From Beaufortia kweichowensis (Eukaryota; Chordata; Actinopteri; Cypriniformes; Gastromyzontidae), in assembly GCA_019155185.1 (NCBI GenBank), contig CM032808.1, forward strand, positions 3,220,492 through 3,284,491: a stretch of 64,000 bases of DNA, in the 5' to 3' direction. The position numbers and the translations under genes are program-made. The notes beneath the pieces are model-generated. The model saw nothing but the letters and a program-made list of their open reading frames with translations, was not told the origin of the DNA and made no database searches. This document shows positions 23,956 to 35,800 of this stretch, one piece after another. Every line of letters starts with the position of its first letter. Within the stretch, counting starts at the first letter, position 1.

Positions 23956-24644
23956 CCGTCATATAGTGCTTTTGGTTTGGAGACCACATACACTGCACCT
24001 TTTGCATGTCTTCCTATAATGAAACACACTTGTTCACGTACTTAAAGCAATATTTAGGCAGAGGCCATGCCCCGATCATTGGGCAAACAAAGAATAATAA
24101 ATTATATGGATGTTTTTAAGACGGGTTTAATGTGGGGTTTTGATGTGATGCTTTGTCAAGTAAAGCCTCGGCATGGAAACACCTGACTGAATATATAAAA
24201 ATTCATGATGGTGGGAAAAAAGAAAGGTTTTTTTCAGAGAGGGTTTGGGATGATTTGTTTGCAAATGCTGCATGGTTTTGGATTTTGATTTAATATATTG
24301 CATTAAATCTAATCCAAGGGCATTTGAACATTTTCAAATATGACAACATATGTTCATAAGTTTATACTTGTTTATCCAACAATTGTAGAAAAAAAATGAT
24401 ATTATTGGAATTTTAGTTTGAAGTATAATATTCTTAAACTGTGACAAACAAAACATTTGATTGAAATCCTTGCGATTATTGAGATATATCCTTTGTGATG
24501 ATAGCCCCTATAATAATATTTGCCTCTAAAGATTCATCGTTTTAGATTCAGCTGCCTTACTGTGCAAGATTTTAATGTTCAAAAAAAAAGTTTTATTTTG
24601 TCATTTCAACACAAACAGAAACAAACAGGAAATTTACAGTTTTG

Positions 24645-24650
24645 TTTATT
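24645..24650 (-). terminator. tbx6: Probable poly(A) signal of tbx6
   Basis: AATAAA on the minus strand, about 220 bases after the tbx6 stop. Other minus-strand AATAAA words are at 24865-24870 (only 2 bases after the stop, unlikely) and 24592-24597. Confidence 0.5.
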
Positions 24651-24871
24651 AAACATTGGAATAAAGAATACAGCTACATTTCAGAATTCTATAACAAGCA
24701 TATAACAAGAGAAAACTATAACAATCTACAAACATAAGAAATGCTTCCTCCCCAACATATATGATTGTTGTTTAACAAAATTTACAGTGCTTTCATCATA
24801 TTCAGAACATTTTTTTATAAATTGCTGTAGTATTCTTGGTCATGTTCTGTTCTTTGTTTTTTTGTTTATTG

Positions 24872-27800
24872 TCAGAATACTGCTCTACCTCCAATATCAA
24901 AGTAAGATCCCTGACCATGAGCATGGGTATGCTGTGGCTGTCTATAAATATGCCTGAGGGGTAAATGCAGAGAGGAACGTGGGTCCTGGCAAAGACGCAG
25001 TGAGTATGAATTAAATGGGTTATAAAGGGAGGGAGAAGCAGAAGAAGAGAGCGAGGGATCCAGAGGAGGGAGCAAGGAAGGGTGCAGTACTATATCTGGT
25101 CTATAGGGGGCAGCAGAATTCAGTTGTGAGAAGGTGCCTATCTCAGTGGGAGCAACAGCAGGGTATGCATTTGAAGATGTAGTGCATTGTGAATAGGCTG
25201 ATGTTGGATGAACAGTTGTATTTGAAAGGGAAGGGTGAACTAACTGAGAGGATGGTTGAATGGTCGGTAAGGACTGAGATGAAATCTGAGAGGGGTTTGC
25301 AGCTTGGGATGGAATGTGAGGAAAGGAGGGATTGGGATATGACTGTGTAAAGGAAGGCTGAATTTGGGAGCTGTTAGGAATTGCAGGAACACTATGAATT
25401 GTACTGGATGAGGGCAGAGCCAGGCTCTGCAGAGGATGTGGACCAGGAGGAATATGGGTAGGGTAGGGGTAAGAAGTGTGAGATGATGGAGCAGGGTTAA
25501 ATCCAGGAGTATTGTGCTTGGACAGAGTTGCAGAGAATGAAGGTACGGGATATGCTACAGTAGTGTGAAGTGTCCTGGAAACAGCCTGTATAGGGCCTTG
25601 ATGGACAACAGTGGTGGGTGGGAAGGAAAAATGTCCAGCTGTTGGATATATTGACTCTGGAACTGCTGAAACAGTGGATAATGACTGGGGAAGTGAAAAA
25701 GAGCCAACTGATTGAGCTTGGGTAGATCCAGGAGTACCAAGGTGTAGGCTAGGATTTTGTTGAACAGGGGCAAAGGGGATAGCAGTTGTGTTTGAATGGG
25801 AAGGGGTCATTAGAGTGTGGGAGGTATGCTGTGCAGAAGGAGGAAATGGAAAAGCAGTTGGAGTCATGTTTAGGTCAGATGGGGTAGAAATGGGGTTAGG
25901 GTTGCATTGTGCCACTGCATGGCAGGAGATGGCAGTTTGGGGTAGGTTTTGGCAATGAGGGGATGTTGGGTCAGGATCATTTGAGGACTGCACTGGAGGG
26001 AAGGGAAAGGATGTTTGGGTTGTGTTTTGGACAACAGAAGGTGTTGTATTAGAGGAGCTTAATCCACCATCATCTACATGATTTTGAGCAGGGTCAATAG
26101 TTAATCCAGAGCCTGGACAAGAGGATGATGAGATAGATTGGAAATTTGGATTTGTAGGTGTATGGGGACTTAGGTTATCTTGAGATTGGTCTGATGGAGG
26201 AAGAGAGTGGTGATAGGATGAAGTAGGGAGAAGGTGCAAAGGGGTTGATTGGGAGATAGTAGGGTAAGAAGAGTTTGGAGGAGAGGTTGTAGAGGAGGGT
26301 AAATTTGTGGAGGAAATTTGCGACGGATAATCTGACGAAAGTATAGAGGAATATGTGGGCATAGAGGGTGGAGAGACAGTCGTGGAGGACTGAGGAAGCT
26401 CGAGATCAGAATTTTGTGTGGAGGACACTGCAGGATAGATGGATGATGACTGAGGCATAAGCACTAATGAGTGCTCGGAGGAGCTGAGTTGAGGGTCTGT
26501 AAAAGTTGACATGTATCCCGAAAGGCCCATCATTTGACCAGACCTGTTAGAGTAAAGCAATATTTAAATGAAATGCTCCAAGACAATGACTTTGTTATTA
26601 TACATGGAAAATTCATAAAGCAAGTTAAAAGACTTACCCATCCATCAGTGTGTTGTTTACATCATTTTTAGAGGTTGCTTGTTGTTGATTCTCCATTGAG
26701 CAGGTAATGTCAGACACCTCGGAGGTCAAAAATGTTTGATTGAGAACAAGTTGTTGGCCAGAGACCGTCTGTTCTGGCAGAGATGGTACATCCCTGTGAA
26801 AGCTTGACTCTATAATAGGGATATTAGTATTCATAATGGAAATCGCTGAGCCTGTAAGTTCCACAGATTGTGGGAGGAGCTCAGTGGAATCGCAAGGGTC
26901 ACATGATTCTGTGGAAGGAAAGCAGAGAGAATACCAATGTTTAGGAATTCAATATATGATAAACCACATTTAGTTTTCTTTGTGTGGTTCTTGTGTGGTT
27001 TCTTTTTCTTAAGGCTGGCAGCTTGACCAATCAATTTTTACATTGTATCTAAGGAACCAATTCATACTGTCCTGGCTAACATGAATGCGGTGGGATCAGC
27101 ATGTGTCCTATTCCTTTCAATCATGTGCATGTTTCAGATAAAAAATACATTCAGTAAGTTGTCATGACTGCAATAAAGTTCCTTACCAATATCCAAGGAT
27201 TCTTCTTGATTGGATGTAATCTTCCTCTTTAATCTTGCCTCTCTTTGTCTGGATAAATTGTAAATAATGTTTTATTGTCAATTAAGGTGCTGTAACATTT
27301 TTATGTAAGAAATTCTAAATTATATGGATGTGCTAGTGTGTAACTCACTTCTTGCAGTTCATGCCGTTCTCTCTAAATCCTTTTGCAAAAGGATTGCAGT
27401 TGATCTTTAACTCTGTGATCTAGGAGAAATCAGAAATATTTTAAAGAAAATACAGTGAAGTATAAGTGAAATATAACAATTTTGATATATAATTCTATCC
27501 ATATATATTTCTCTTTCTTGTACCTTATTGTTTTGGTATGCAGTGACTGTAATAAACTGTGTTTCAGGAAAGGTGAAAGAATGTTGAGCTCTTCCCCACA
27601 TCAACACATCTCGGGCCTCAATCACATGGATGCGTGGCTGGTATCGATGCAGCGAGTGCAGGATGACCTTGGAGGATGAATAGTCAGAATGGAGTCAGAA
27701 TAATTGGAGCTTAGCAGTCTTGAGGAATTATGATTTTTCTTAATATGTCATTGTTTAGGATATTCAAATATACATATATAGTGGCCCACTAAATACAAGA

Positions 27801-29460
27801 TTAGTTTAGTCTTCTTTGGTCACTGAAATGTTTTAATATTATCACATTGAATAACAGACCAATGTCTTTTGTTTTAAAGAACAACAGCACAAATACAGTT
27901 TTGTAAAGATGTAAACGAAGCAAAGAGAGGAGAGGATCCAGGGTTTTCATAAGGTTAAACACATGTAACCAAAGTGTAATGACACATATTCTAGCCAAAT
28001 ATATGTAAAGTGATCTGATATATTACCTAATAATAACAAATCAAAGTTGCAAAGTATTGTCTAAATTAAAAAAAGCCAAAATGCCATGAATGTTATCACA
28101 AATCTTATTTCATTTTTGAAAATGAAGAGTTTAATATTTACTTACATATCCTTGTGTGTCTAATGTGTTATTGGTGAGTTTGGCCCGGTGGAAGGATATG
28201 GTGCGATTCTGCCAGTGCTCTCCAGTTGCAGGTGAGTCTGGGTGGATGAAGACACGGTCCGGCAGCCGAGCCTCTGCCCCACCTACTACCTGCCAGCTGT
28301 TGTCTTGAAAACGGTAGCGAGAGGAATCAGCAGGTACAATGTCTAAAAGAAGTATGTAACGCAGTGAAGGGTTCAGTCCTGACAGCTTCACTCGCAGCTG
28401 TGGAAACATTCTCCTGAGAACAGAGAAGGTTTAAGGATCACTTTTTTTTTTTAATCATAAATTATTTTGATGGTAAGTATTGTTAATACTCATATAATAA
28501 AAATGTGCTAACCTGCCCTTCTTTGTAACAATCATCTCAGTGCCAACTGAGCTGAACTGTTTCCACAGTGATGCATTCTCAAGTTCCATTTTAACAGTAT
28601 CCTGAGGATTCCCAGGTGTTTCAGCAGTGGAAGGAGGCGGCTGCAGAAGCCGGGCGGGAAGACCCCGAGCTGCCATATCACATGTAGTTGGGTATAACGG
28701 CACATGAGCTGAAGGCTCACAATCTACAAACAGAAAGTCAAAATTAACTAAATGCTACACGTAACGTGTGTTACCAGAGAAATGCGCAAGAAATGGCTTT
28801 CAGGGCTTAAATATTTATATTTAATACAATGTTACGATGTAGAATATAATTGTAATTCTTGCATAGTAAAGGTAAATAGCTTTGTTTCTTTGTAACTGAA
28901 CTTACATTTATTTACAACTAGATATAATTGGAACAATATCAAGTGGAGAAAGGATGCTGGGAGAATTGTTGCAGAAGTGAATCAACCAATCAGATTTAAA
29001 GGATAGGATTACAGTTACTGTGAAATTTAGGCTTAAGTGCTTTTGCACTGTTGTTATTCAGCTATAATTCACATCATTTATCATATGGTTTGGGGTAGGC
29101 ATAGGCATAGTCATTTAAATTCTTGCAGACTTTGTAAAAAATGCTTCCTAAAATGGCTTTTAAGTAATTTACATTATTTCAACTCACCAAATTAATTTTT
29201 AATGTTTTAATTTTTAAGTTATAATAACCCATTACTGAACAAAATTTAGTTGAAATGACTAAAGCTAAGTTGACTGTAATTAACAATTTAAGGCAGCAAA
29301 TGTTTAACAGTGCTGTGGAATACTTTTTACTTCTGTGGTTTAGCCATTCTCTTATGGCTATAGATATACAAGATATAGATTTTCTCTTACCTCTGTAAAA
29401 ACGGTCGCTTAGTCGCTGAGGTCCCAGGGCTAAACCAGGGTACATTTCCACATCCAGCAT
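24872..29460 (-). CDS. tbx6: T-box transcription factor Tbx6
   Basis: DNA-binding regulator of paraxial mesoderm and somite segmentation, acting in the nucleus. Minus-strand exons in order: 29460-29391, 28723-28513, 28413-28146, 27667-27524, 27419-27349, 27248-27187, 26908-26638 and 26543-24872. They total 2769 nt and encode 922 residues. All introns are GT-AG. The T-box spans about residues 70-254: LWKQFSSVGTEMIVTKKGRR, FPQLRVKLSGLNP, RYRFQDNSWQV, GEHWQNRTISFHRAKLTNN, FPETQFITVTAYQNNKIT and NPFAKGFRENGMNCKK. A basic stretch (QREARLKRK) follows. The last two exons encode about 650 residues rich in Ser, Pro, Thr and His with no fold visible, much longer than in human TBX6 (436 residues in all). 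The extreme C-terminus GSYFDIGGRAVF aligns with human GGYLDVGSKPMY, which confirms TBX6 rather than another T-box gene. Human TBX6 likewise neighbours PPP4C and GDPD3. Confidence 0.96.
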
Positions 29461-29588
29461 TTTGGTAGATGTCCTTTCGTGCTTGCTGTACTTATTGATT
29501 TATCAAACTCGACTCATTGATCTATCATAATAAAGTAATGCTGTTTCAATGATTTAAAGTATCTTCTAACATCCAAAGAATGAGTGTT

Positions 29589-29700
29589 ACCTTCTGTATC
29601 TTCTGTTCTAATGCTTCTCCGTTTGCCTCCCATGTGTTTTATATAGGTGAGTGTGCCTTCACACATTTACCAAATGGTATGGTCTTCACACTTCCCTCTT
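29589..29700 (-). promoter_or_regulatory. tbx6: tbx6 core promoter with TATA box and T-box-like sites
   Basis: On the minus strand a TATATAAAA box lies at 29645-29637. About 25-45 bases downstream is a short stretch ending GAAG|GTAACA (donor near 29588), which would be a tiny noncoding exon. An acceptor TACAG precedes the ATG-bearing exon. Just upstream on the + strand are two T-half-site-like words, TCACACAT (29659-29666) and TCACACTT (29686-29693). Regulation by T-box factors is an inference. Confidence 0.55.
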
Positions 29701-31385
29701 CCTCTGTTTCTCCAGGCTTCATCTTTCAGGCTTCACCAGCACTCCTGGTCTTAAAACACTGGTTAAATAAATACAAGCTTTTCAGACAGTCTGTTTAGGG
29801 CAAACAAACTCAAGAGTTACAGTAATTTTGAATGGCAGTACCTGTTTTATCACTCAGTTGTCCAGTAATTTTAATTATACAACCTGGTATTTTCTTTATA
29901 AGGATGCAATCATATGGTTTTAAATCCTCAGTATTCATATAGTAGAAGTGTGAACACTCAAATGAAAATTTTTTAAGACTAGTGCAAGCTGTTTAAGCAG
30001 TCACCTAGTGAAATATTAAACATCTCAAACACTGAAAAAAAGGATTTTGCCCCTTGCCCACTTTACTTAATACAATACAACATTTTTTAAACGTTGTCAC
30101 AACTGAATCAAATAACTTTTTCAATTTGAGCTGGTTAATTTTTTGTTGTGTTAAAGCAGCATTGCTAAAACTGAGCAGATGATTTCAGGTTTTTTGAGTA
30201 AATGTCAAAATAAAGTGGTATTTTGTGTATTTTAATCAAGATTAGAAAAGACAAAGACAAGTCATGACATTAATGTTGCTTTGATCAGAAGGAACTACAA
30301 AAAGGTTAAAAAGTAGTAGTTCAACATGAATGAAGTTGCTTTAGCGTGTACTGTACTGTATAAATCTTGTTTACTGAATTTACTCAACATAGTAAATTCG
30401 TAGTAATAGTACGTCCAGGAATGTATTTTTAACACACATACATATGTACTAATTGTACCTTTTGTATCAATACCTGATATGTATGTACTTTTTTAATGGA
30501 TTACCGCCACAGTACGCTTTCAAAATTCAAATATATATCTCTAAGGCTGAGAACTATATTTTTAGAGAAGTGAAAGAGCAAACTTAAACATTTTCCTGGA
30601 AGGAGGAAGTGTGTTTGTATAGAATGCTTTTATATAAATCTGTAACATGAATAATTCTTTCTTAGCGGGCAGTTTGTTCCAAACCTAGTAAGATGATTTT
30701 TTGTTGATTATTTAAGAGTAGGTATGTAGTAGTTCTCACAGAGTTCTTCGAGAGCAAATGGCATATGGTTTTGTTTCTTGGTTTAATAGACAAGAAAAAA
30801 AACGAGTTGGCTGAGCTGCTGAAAGGAATGAAGGATCAGATGAAACAGGAATGACAGTAGATTATGAATGAATGACATAAGTTGTATGATGCACAACCAT
30901 ATAGACATGTACTGTTGATTAGAAGGTAAAACAGAAATTTACTTCTTCATGACTTTCTGGATTTTTATTTTTTTTAAATTTAATTCTGCATTTGCTCTTT
31001 GTTTAGTTTAATGTCTTTGGCTGACGGTGGTGTTGAGGGGTGGAGGCATGTAACAGACAGTTTGGTCCTACTGCTACAGTTTGGTCTCTAAGGTAAACAA
31101 GGATTCTGACACAGTATCCAAATGTCTTAAAAACCAACCCCAGATTAGCATTACAATTCTTTTAAAGATGATTCCTAATTTTTGGAAGCATAAATGTCTT
31201 CAATAACGGACTGATATGAGAAAAATTAATTTAGATGACCGTGAAAAATATCCGTTTTGGACCTTCTGACAGGTCTTCTACCATCGGGCCGCTCCAGTGT
31301 AAACTTAACATTGTTGTTGTAGTTGTTGTTTTTGTTTTTTATTCACAGGAGCGTGATAAAAGTAAGGCTGTGAGAGAGGAAGTAG

Positions 31386-31393
31386 AGGTGTGA
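31386..31393 (+). promoter_or_regulatory. T-box half site AGGTGTGA upstream of tbx6
   Basis: AGGTGTGA is the exact T-box half-site consensus. It lies about 1.9 kb upstream of the tbx6 ATG, with AGGTGTGC a further 100 bases away (near 31488). An 8-mer occurs often by chance, so function is speculative. Confidence 0.25.
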
Positions 31394-31849
31394 CTCCCTT
31401 GTGTCTTTCTTAAAGGGGGGTGGACCCACAGTGTGTCAATTGAACTGCTCTAAGGCCTAATGACAGCTAATGTGTTTATGATTGCCCAGGTGTGCCTCTT
31501 TCAACAACAGTAGCACCACTATCTCCATTCACATTACATTAGCTGTAATAAGGGTGATTTAGTCTAAGCAACTGTGGCATGTTTAAATCTGTTAACTGTG
31601 TTGTAAAAAGCTAAGTGGCTCCAGACTTGCATGAGTTAAAATCAAGATGACCGATACACAACTGTAATAAAATTTCAGCCTGCACAAAGAACTTCCAACT
31701 TTTGGGCGATTTTTTTCCTTAACTTAATATATTGAGTAATGTCCCATATATTTCAACTTCACTACATAAAAGAAAAATCAGTTGAACTAACTTAAAAAAA
31801 TTTGGCAAACACCAAATTATTCAACTTTTTATTATTTAACTAAGGATTT

Positions 31850-31945
31850 TAAGTCAACTCAATGGAAGCCATCTCAATAGGTTTGAACTGGTGACCTTCT
31901 GGTCACGAGTCCAACTATCTAACCAGTAGGCCACAACTGCCCTGT
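31850..31945 (-). mobile_element. tRNA-derived SINE, head region
   Basis: On the minus strand the sequence begins GGGCAGTTGTGGCCTACTGG and carries pol III box A (TGGCCTACTGG) and box B (GGTCACCAGTTCAAACC) in tRNA-like order. It is not a functional tRNA, because no acceptor stem pairs with it. The body is short and runs into AT-rich sequence. Confidence 0.65.
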
Positions 31946-32303
31946 TTTGACCACATTGCCGTGTGGATGTGAAACTCAAAGAAAACGTTTTTTTTTTACT
32001 GCATTGATGTGTAAACGTGGCATAACAGCACTGCATCGTGCACTAGACCTTAACAATGAACCTTCTTTGTGACAATCATCGTTTAATCATCAAACATCAT
32101 TCATTAAAGAATTACTCTAAACATAACATACACTTAACAGTGACAACAACGCCCATAAAACCAGAAACACTTAAACAGTCATCTTAAAAATATCAAATTA
32201 AACATGCCACAGTGCATTGTTTGTTGCCTCTTTGAAATTTTGGACAAAAATTTTATTCCTTAAGTAAAACAAAATTATCTCCTTATATATACAACATGTA
32301 TAT

Positions 32304-32312
32304 ATGTGTGTG

Positions 32313-32344
<32 letters not shown>

Positions 32345-32356
32345 TGCGTGCGTGTG
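32304..32356 (+). repeat. Compound microsatellite (TG)n(CGTG)n
   Basis: About a dozen TG units run directly into about seven CGTG (GCGT) units and end GTGTGT. It lies about 0.4 kb upstream of the gdpd3 TATA box. Confidence 0.95.
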
Positions 32357-32734
32357 TAAGATAGTATACTTATACTGTATATATCTTCTGGATTTAGTTT
32401 GTCTCATTATTTTCTTCATGTAGTAATAGACGGACCTAATGATGGTAATGGCTTTAAAATTTTATGATATGATATGTTTTACATATGATATGTTTCGCAA
32501 TCTTAGAATCTCCAAAAGGTATGAGGTTGTTTCTGTTTGGGTCAATTGTTTAACCTTATTTCCTTTTTAAGCAGTCCTGTTATGATATTAGTGTCATACC
32601 TAACCACACACACCCTTGGACTCACCAATAAATACTCATGAGTAATCACATGCTTGGTTAGACAGAATGAGAACCAGAAGCCCACATGAGATAAGACATG
32701 CAGCGCAAGGAAGGACTAACCACAGAAAAGTTCA

Positions 32735-32740
32735 TATAAA
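32735..32740 (+). promoter_or_regulatory. gdpd3: TATA box of gdpd3
   Basis: TATAAA in the context CATATAAAATC, 149 bases before the gdpd3 ATG. A start near 32765 gives a 5' UTR of about 120 bases with no intron needed. The placement is inferred from sequence alone. Confidence 0.5.
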
Positions 32741-32883
32741 ATCAGGCCGAGGAACAACTTAAGGAGTCTGCTGACAGATCGAGCTCAAATATTTGCTTTC
32801 TGAAGCACTGAACTCATATAATTATATGTGGCTCTTAGATTCAAAGTTCATTTTGTCGGGGATTAGTTACTGTAGTCGTTAGA

Positions 32884-35800
32884 ATGGAAGCAGTAAGTGG
32901 AGTTCTTCTCTTCCTGATAGCTGTCGGCGTTTATGTTGCTTGTTCTCTTTACCTGCTATTCAATCCACTTTTGCTTCATAAGAAGAAACGGCTGGAATTC
33001 TACTGCAGACACATTTCACACAGAGGAGGCAAGTGGCCTTTTCACACTTCTTTGCATTTAAATGTAAATTTAATAAATTTCACAGCACAATAAAATATTA
33101 ACTTTGTAAAATCTCTGTTACACATTAAAAATGTCTCTATAAACAGATTCAAAGCTAAACTTCAGTGATTCCTTTTGAATGAACAGTTTTTACAACTATT
33201 CAGACTATTCTATTTAGTTTGAATACACTAATTATTTTAGATTTTACTGGGTTTTTAGGATGCGGAGAGAAGATAGAAAACACAATAGAGGCATTTACAA
33301 AGTGAGTATCTTTTACATTTTATTTTTTGTTCTATCCTTTTCTCCATTTCAACCCTTTAATCATATCATCACTGTGATAGTGCTGTTGATGTGGGGACTG
33401 AGATGTTGGAGATGGATTGTCACCTCACTCTGGATGGCTATGTTGTAGTTTCACATGATGAAAACCTTTTGAGACAAACGGGATATGATAAAACAATATC
33501 GTCACTTAGATTCCAGGTAGAGAAAACATAGTAACCCCTTAAATGGGGTTTCTCTGCCATTGAGTAGATGGCATATTGTTCTTGTGATAAACATTTTCAT
33601 AAGAATGTATATCACAATCTGACGGATGTTATTTTATTCCTATTTATGTTTTAGGATTTGCCTCTTTATGAAGAAAAACTTGAGGTCACATTCTATGTTG
33701 GTAAGCTTTACATCAGTAACATTTATTTTTATAAGCTGTTTTATGTAGTATGTTTTTATATATTTTAATTCAAAATATTTTCTTCAAAATAATTATCTTG
33801 ATACGTTATCCTCTCCATACTTTTTTTACACCTAAAATGTGTGGATCAGAATTAGTGTTTTCATGTGTTTCACATGGGAATTTACGTGGGATTGACAGAA
33901 ATGTTACAAAACCACATTTGAGATATGACCATATGTTTTTGCACATGTGAAATTCATATGACTTCTCTGTAAGGGTATTTCAACATTCATTATGTGACCA
34001 TAATGGATTTACTTATAATGGATGGATTAATGGATTACGATGCTACAGACAAACACTAATGTACATCTTATAAAAAATTGCAGTACTACCATTTAGTCAT
34101 ACTACCAAATTCATTTTGTCCTGTTATTTTCCTGTTAGTCTATGATTTATTATATTTCTATACTGTTTTTCTAAAATTATTAAGTATTTTCTGTAAAGCT
34201 GCTTTGCAACAATGCAAAATTGTGAAGTGCTATAGAAATAAATTTGAGTTATATTTGACGAATTTTGTCCCTGTTAGGACACTACAGTTCGGGAAAGGAC
34301 AGAAGATTTGCATTATTTGAGGACGTCCTAAAAAAATTTCCCAACATGCCAATGACAATTGAGATCAAAGAAAATAATGACTTGCTCATTAAAAAGGTGA
34401 TTGTTTTAATTTGTACCTTGCTGGTGTGCATGTAGAACATATTCCTGGTTATTTGAGTAGGGCTGACTGAGTACAGCTGAAACACCTTAATTACCTTACA
34501 TGCACAGAAACCCAAAGGCATGATTTTTGTCTCATATATGCATATTATCGCTCTCTATGATTGTGGGAAATTTGAAAGATGTGCGTCTCTTCACTCTGAA
34601 AGTATAGCCAAAGGTTTTCTCTTCACCATGTCTCTTTTACACTGAATAGCCTATTATCATGACTGTTAGCAACCTGAGTACAGTTTACATTCTGTTGTGT
34701 CACAAAATGTTTAGTTGTATGGTGTTATGATAACTGGTGTCCACAGCTTCTTTTCCAGAGTGACTAAAAGAAGGTGAATGAATGAATTTGAAGTAAAGCA
34801 TTTTGCACATTTGTCATTTATTACATTTGTAATAAATGCTTAGCCAGCATTAGAGCATTAAAGGGATAGTTCACCCCCCAAAAAAATATTAATTATTTAC
34901 TCACCCTCATGTCATGTCAAACCTGCATGACTTTCTTGCTTCAGCAAAAAACAGATAAAGATAATTTGCAAAACGCTGGTTATTGGCACCCATTCACTTT
35001 CATTTGGACACAAGATACAAGGGAATCAATAGGTTCCGGTAACCAGCGTTTTGCAAAATATATTTTTTGTGTTCCACAAAAGAAAGAATCATGTACAGGG
35101 TTTGAATGACATAAAAGTGAAAAAATTATGACATAATAATTTTTATTTTTGGGTTAACTCTCCCTTTAAGAATCGGTGTCTCAGCTATACCATGGTGCCA
35201 TTTCAACTGTACACTATATGGATACATTTGAGAGAAAAATGCATATTATTTTTATAAGCTAATTGTGAAAATATAAACTACTTATGATTATTAATTACTT
35301 GATATGATGATATTTTAGTACACGTACAAGATGATGTATTAGGCAAGTTATTGATATGGTTTATCCAATGATTGTTTAATAGAAATGTTGTTTTATAACC
35401 AACTAAAAACTAAACCCATTTCTCTGTCCCATTATACTGTAGGTCTCGAATCTTGTAAAGAAGTATGGCAGAGATGGTATTACAGTCTGGGCTTCTGAAA
35501 AATCGGACATTTTGGCTAAATGCAAGAAGGAGGTACAGCAATAGGTTTTGCTCTGTAATTATTAACCCTTCCAGATTATGTAAATGTTTTATTACTACAA
35601 AACATCCTACTACAATGTTTCTGATTCTCGACTTTTTTGTATCAACTGTTCTGTTTGTAGAACCCACACATGCCCTACATGTTTACTATGGGGCGTGGAC
35701 TGCTCCTTTTATTGCTCTTTTATACTGGACTCCTTCCCTTTGTGCCTCTGGGTGAAAGTTTACTTATGTTCTATCTGCCCAGGATTATCAACAGGTTAGT

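Larger units (their letters stand above)
22650..24590. other. Intergenic region between prodh2 and tbx6 (tail-to-tail)
   Basis: No coding exon was recognised. It contains a second MITE A copy (23576-23817) and a short dispersed element (23889-23955). The remainder is AT-rich and looks unique. Confidence 0.6.
29700..32730. other. Divergent intergenic region between tbx6 and gdpd3
   Basis: About 3 kb with no recognised exon. YPEL3 lies between these genes in human, but none of its cysteine motifs were found here. The region contains a tRNA-derived SINE (31850-31945), a compound microsatellite (32304-32356), a perfect T-box half site (31386-31393) and MITE-like AT-rich stretches near 30030-30170 and 31710-31850. 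Confidence 0.6.

Noticed and set aside
31850..31945. Possible tRNA gene on the minus strand (boxes A and B present)
   Set aside because: The arms do not fold into a cloverleaf with a paired acceptor stem; it is the head of a SINE. The same holds for 37338-37482 and 43436-43535.
29700..32730. Search for ypel3 between tbx6 and gdpd3
   Set aside because: None of the YPEL cysteine motifs or its long conserved exons were visible in either strand; not reported as a gene.
33029..33093. Read-through of the first gdpd3 exon to a stop at 33093
   Set aside because: It ignores the GC-AG donor needed to restore the conserved HRGG-C-GE motif; kept only as an intron-retention possibility.
35465..35799. 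Two 70-96-codon frames over gdpd3 exons 6 and 7
   Set aside because: They are out-of-frame readings of real exons and the intron between them.
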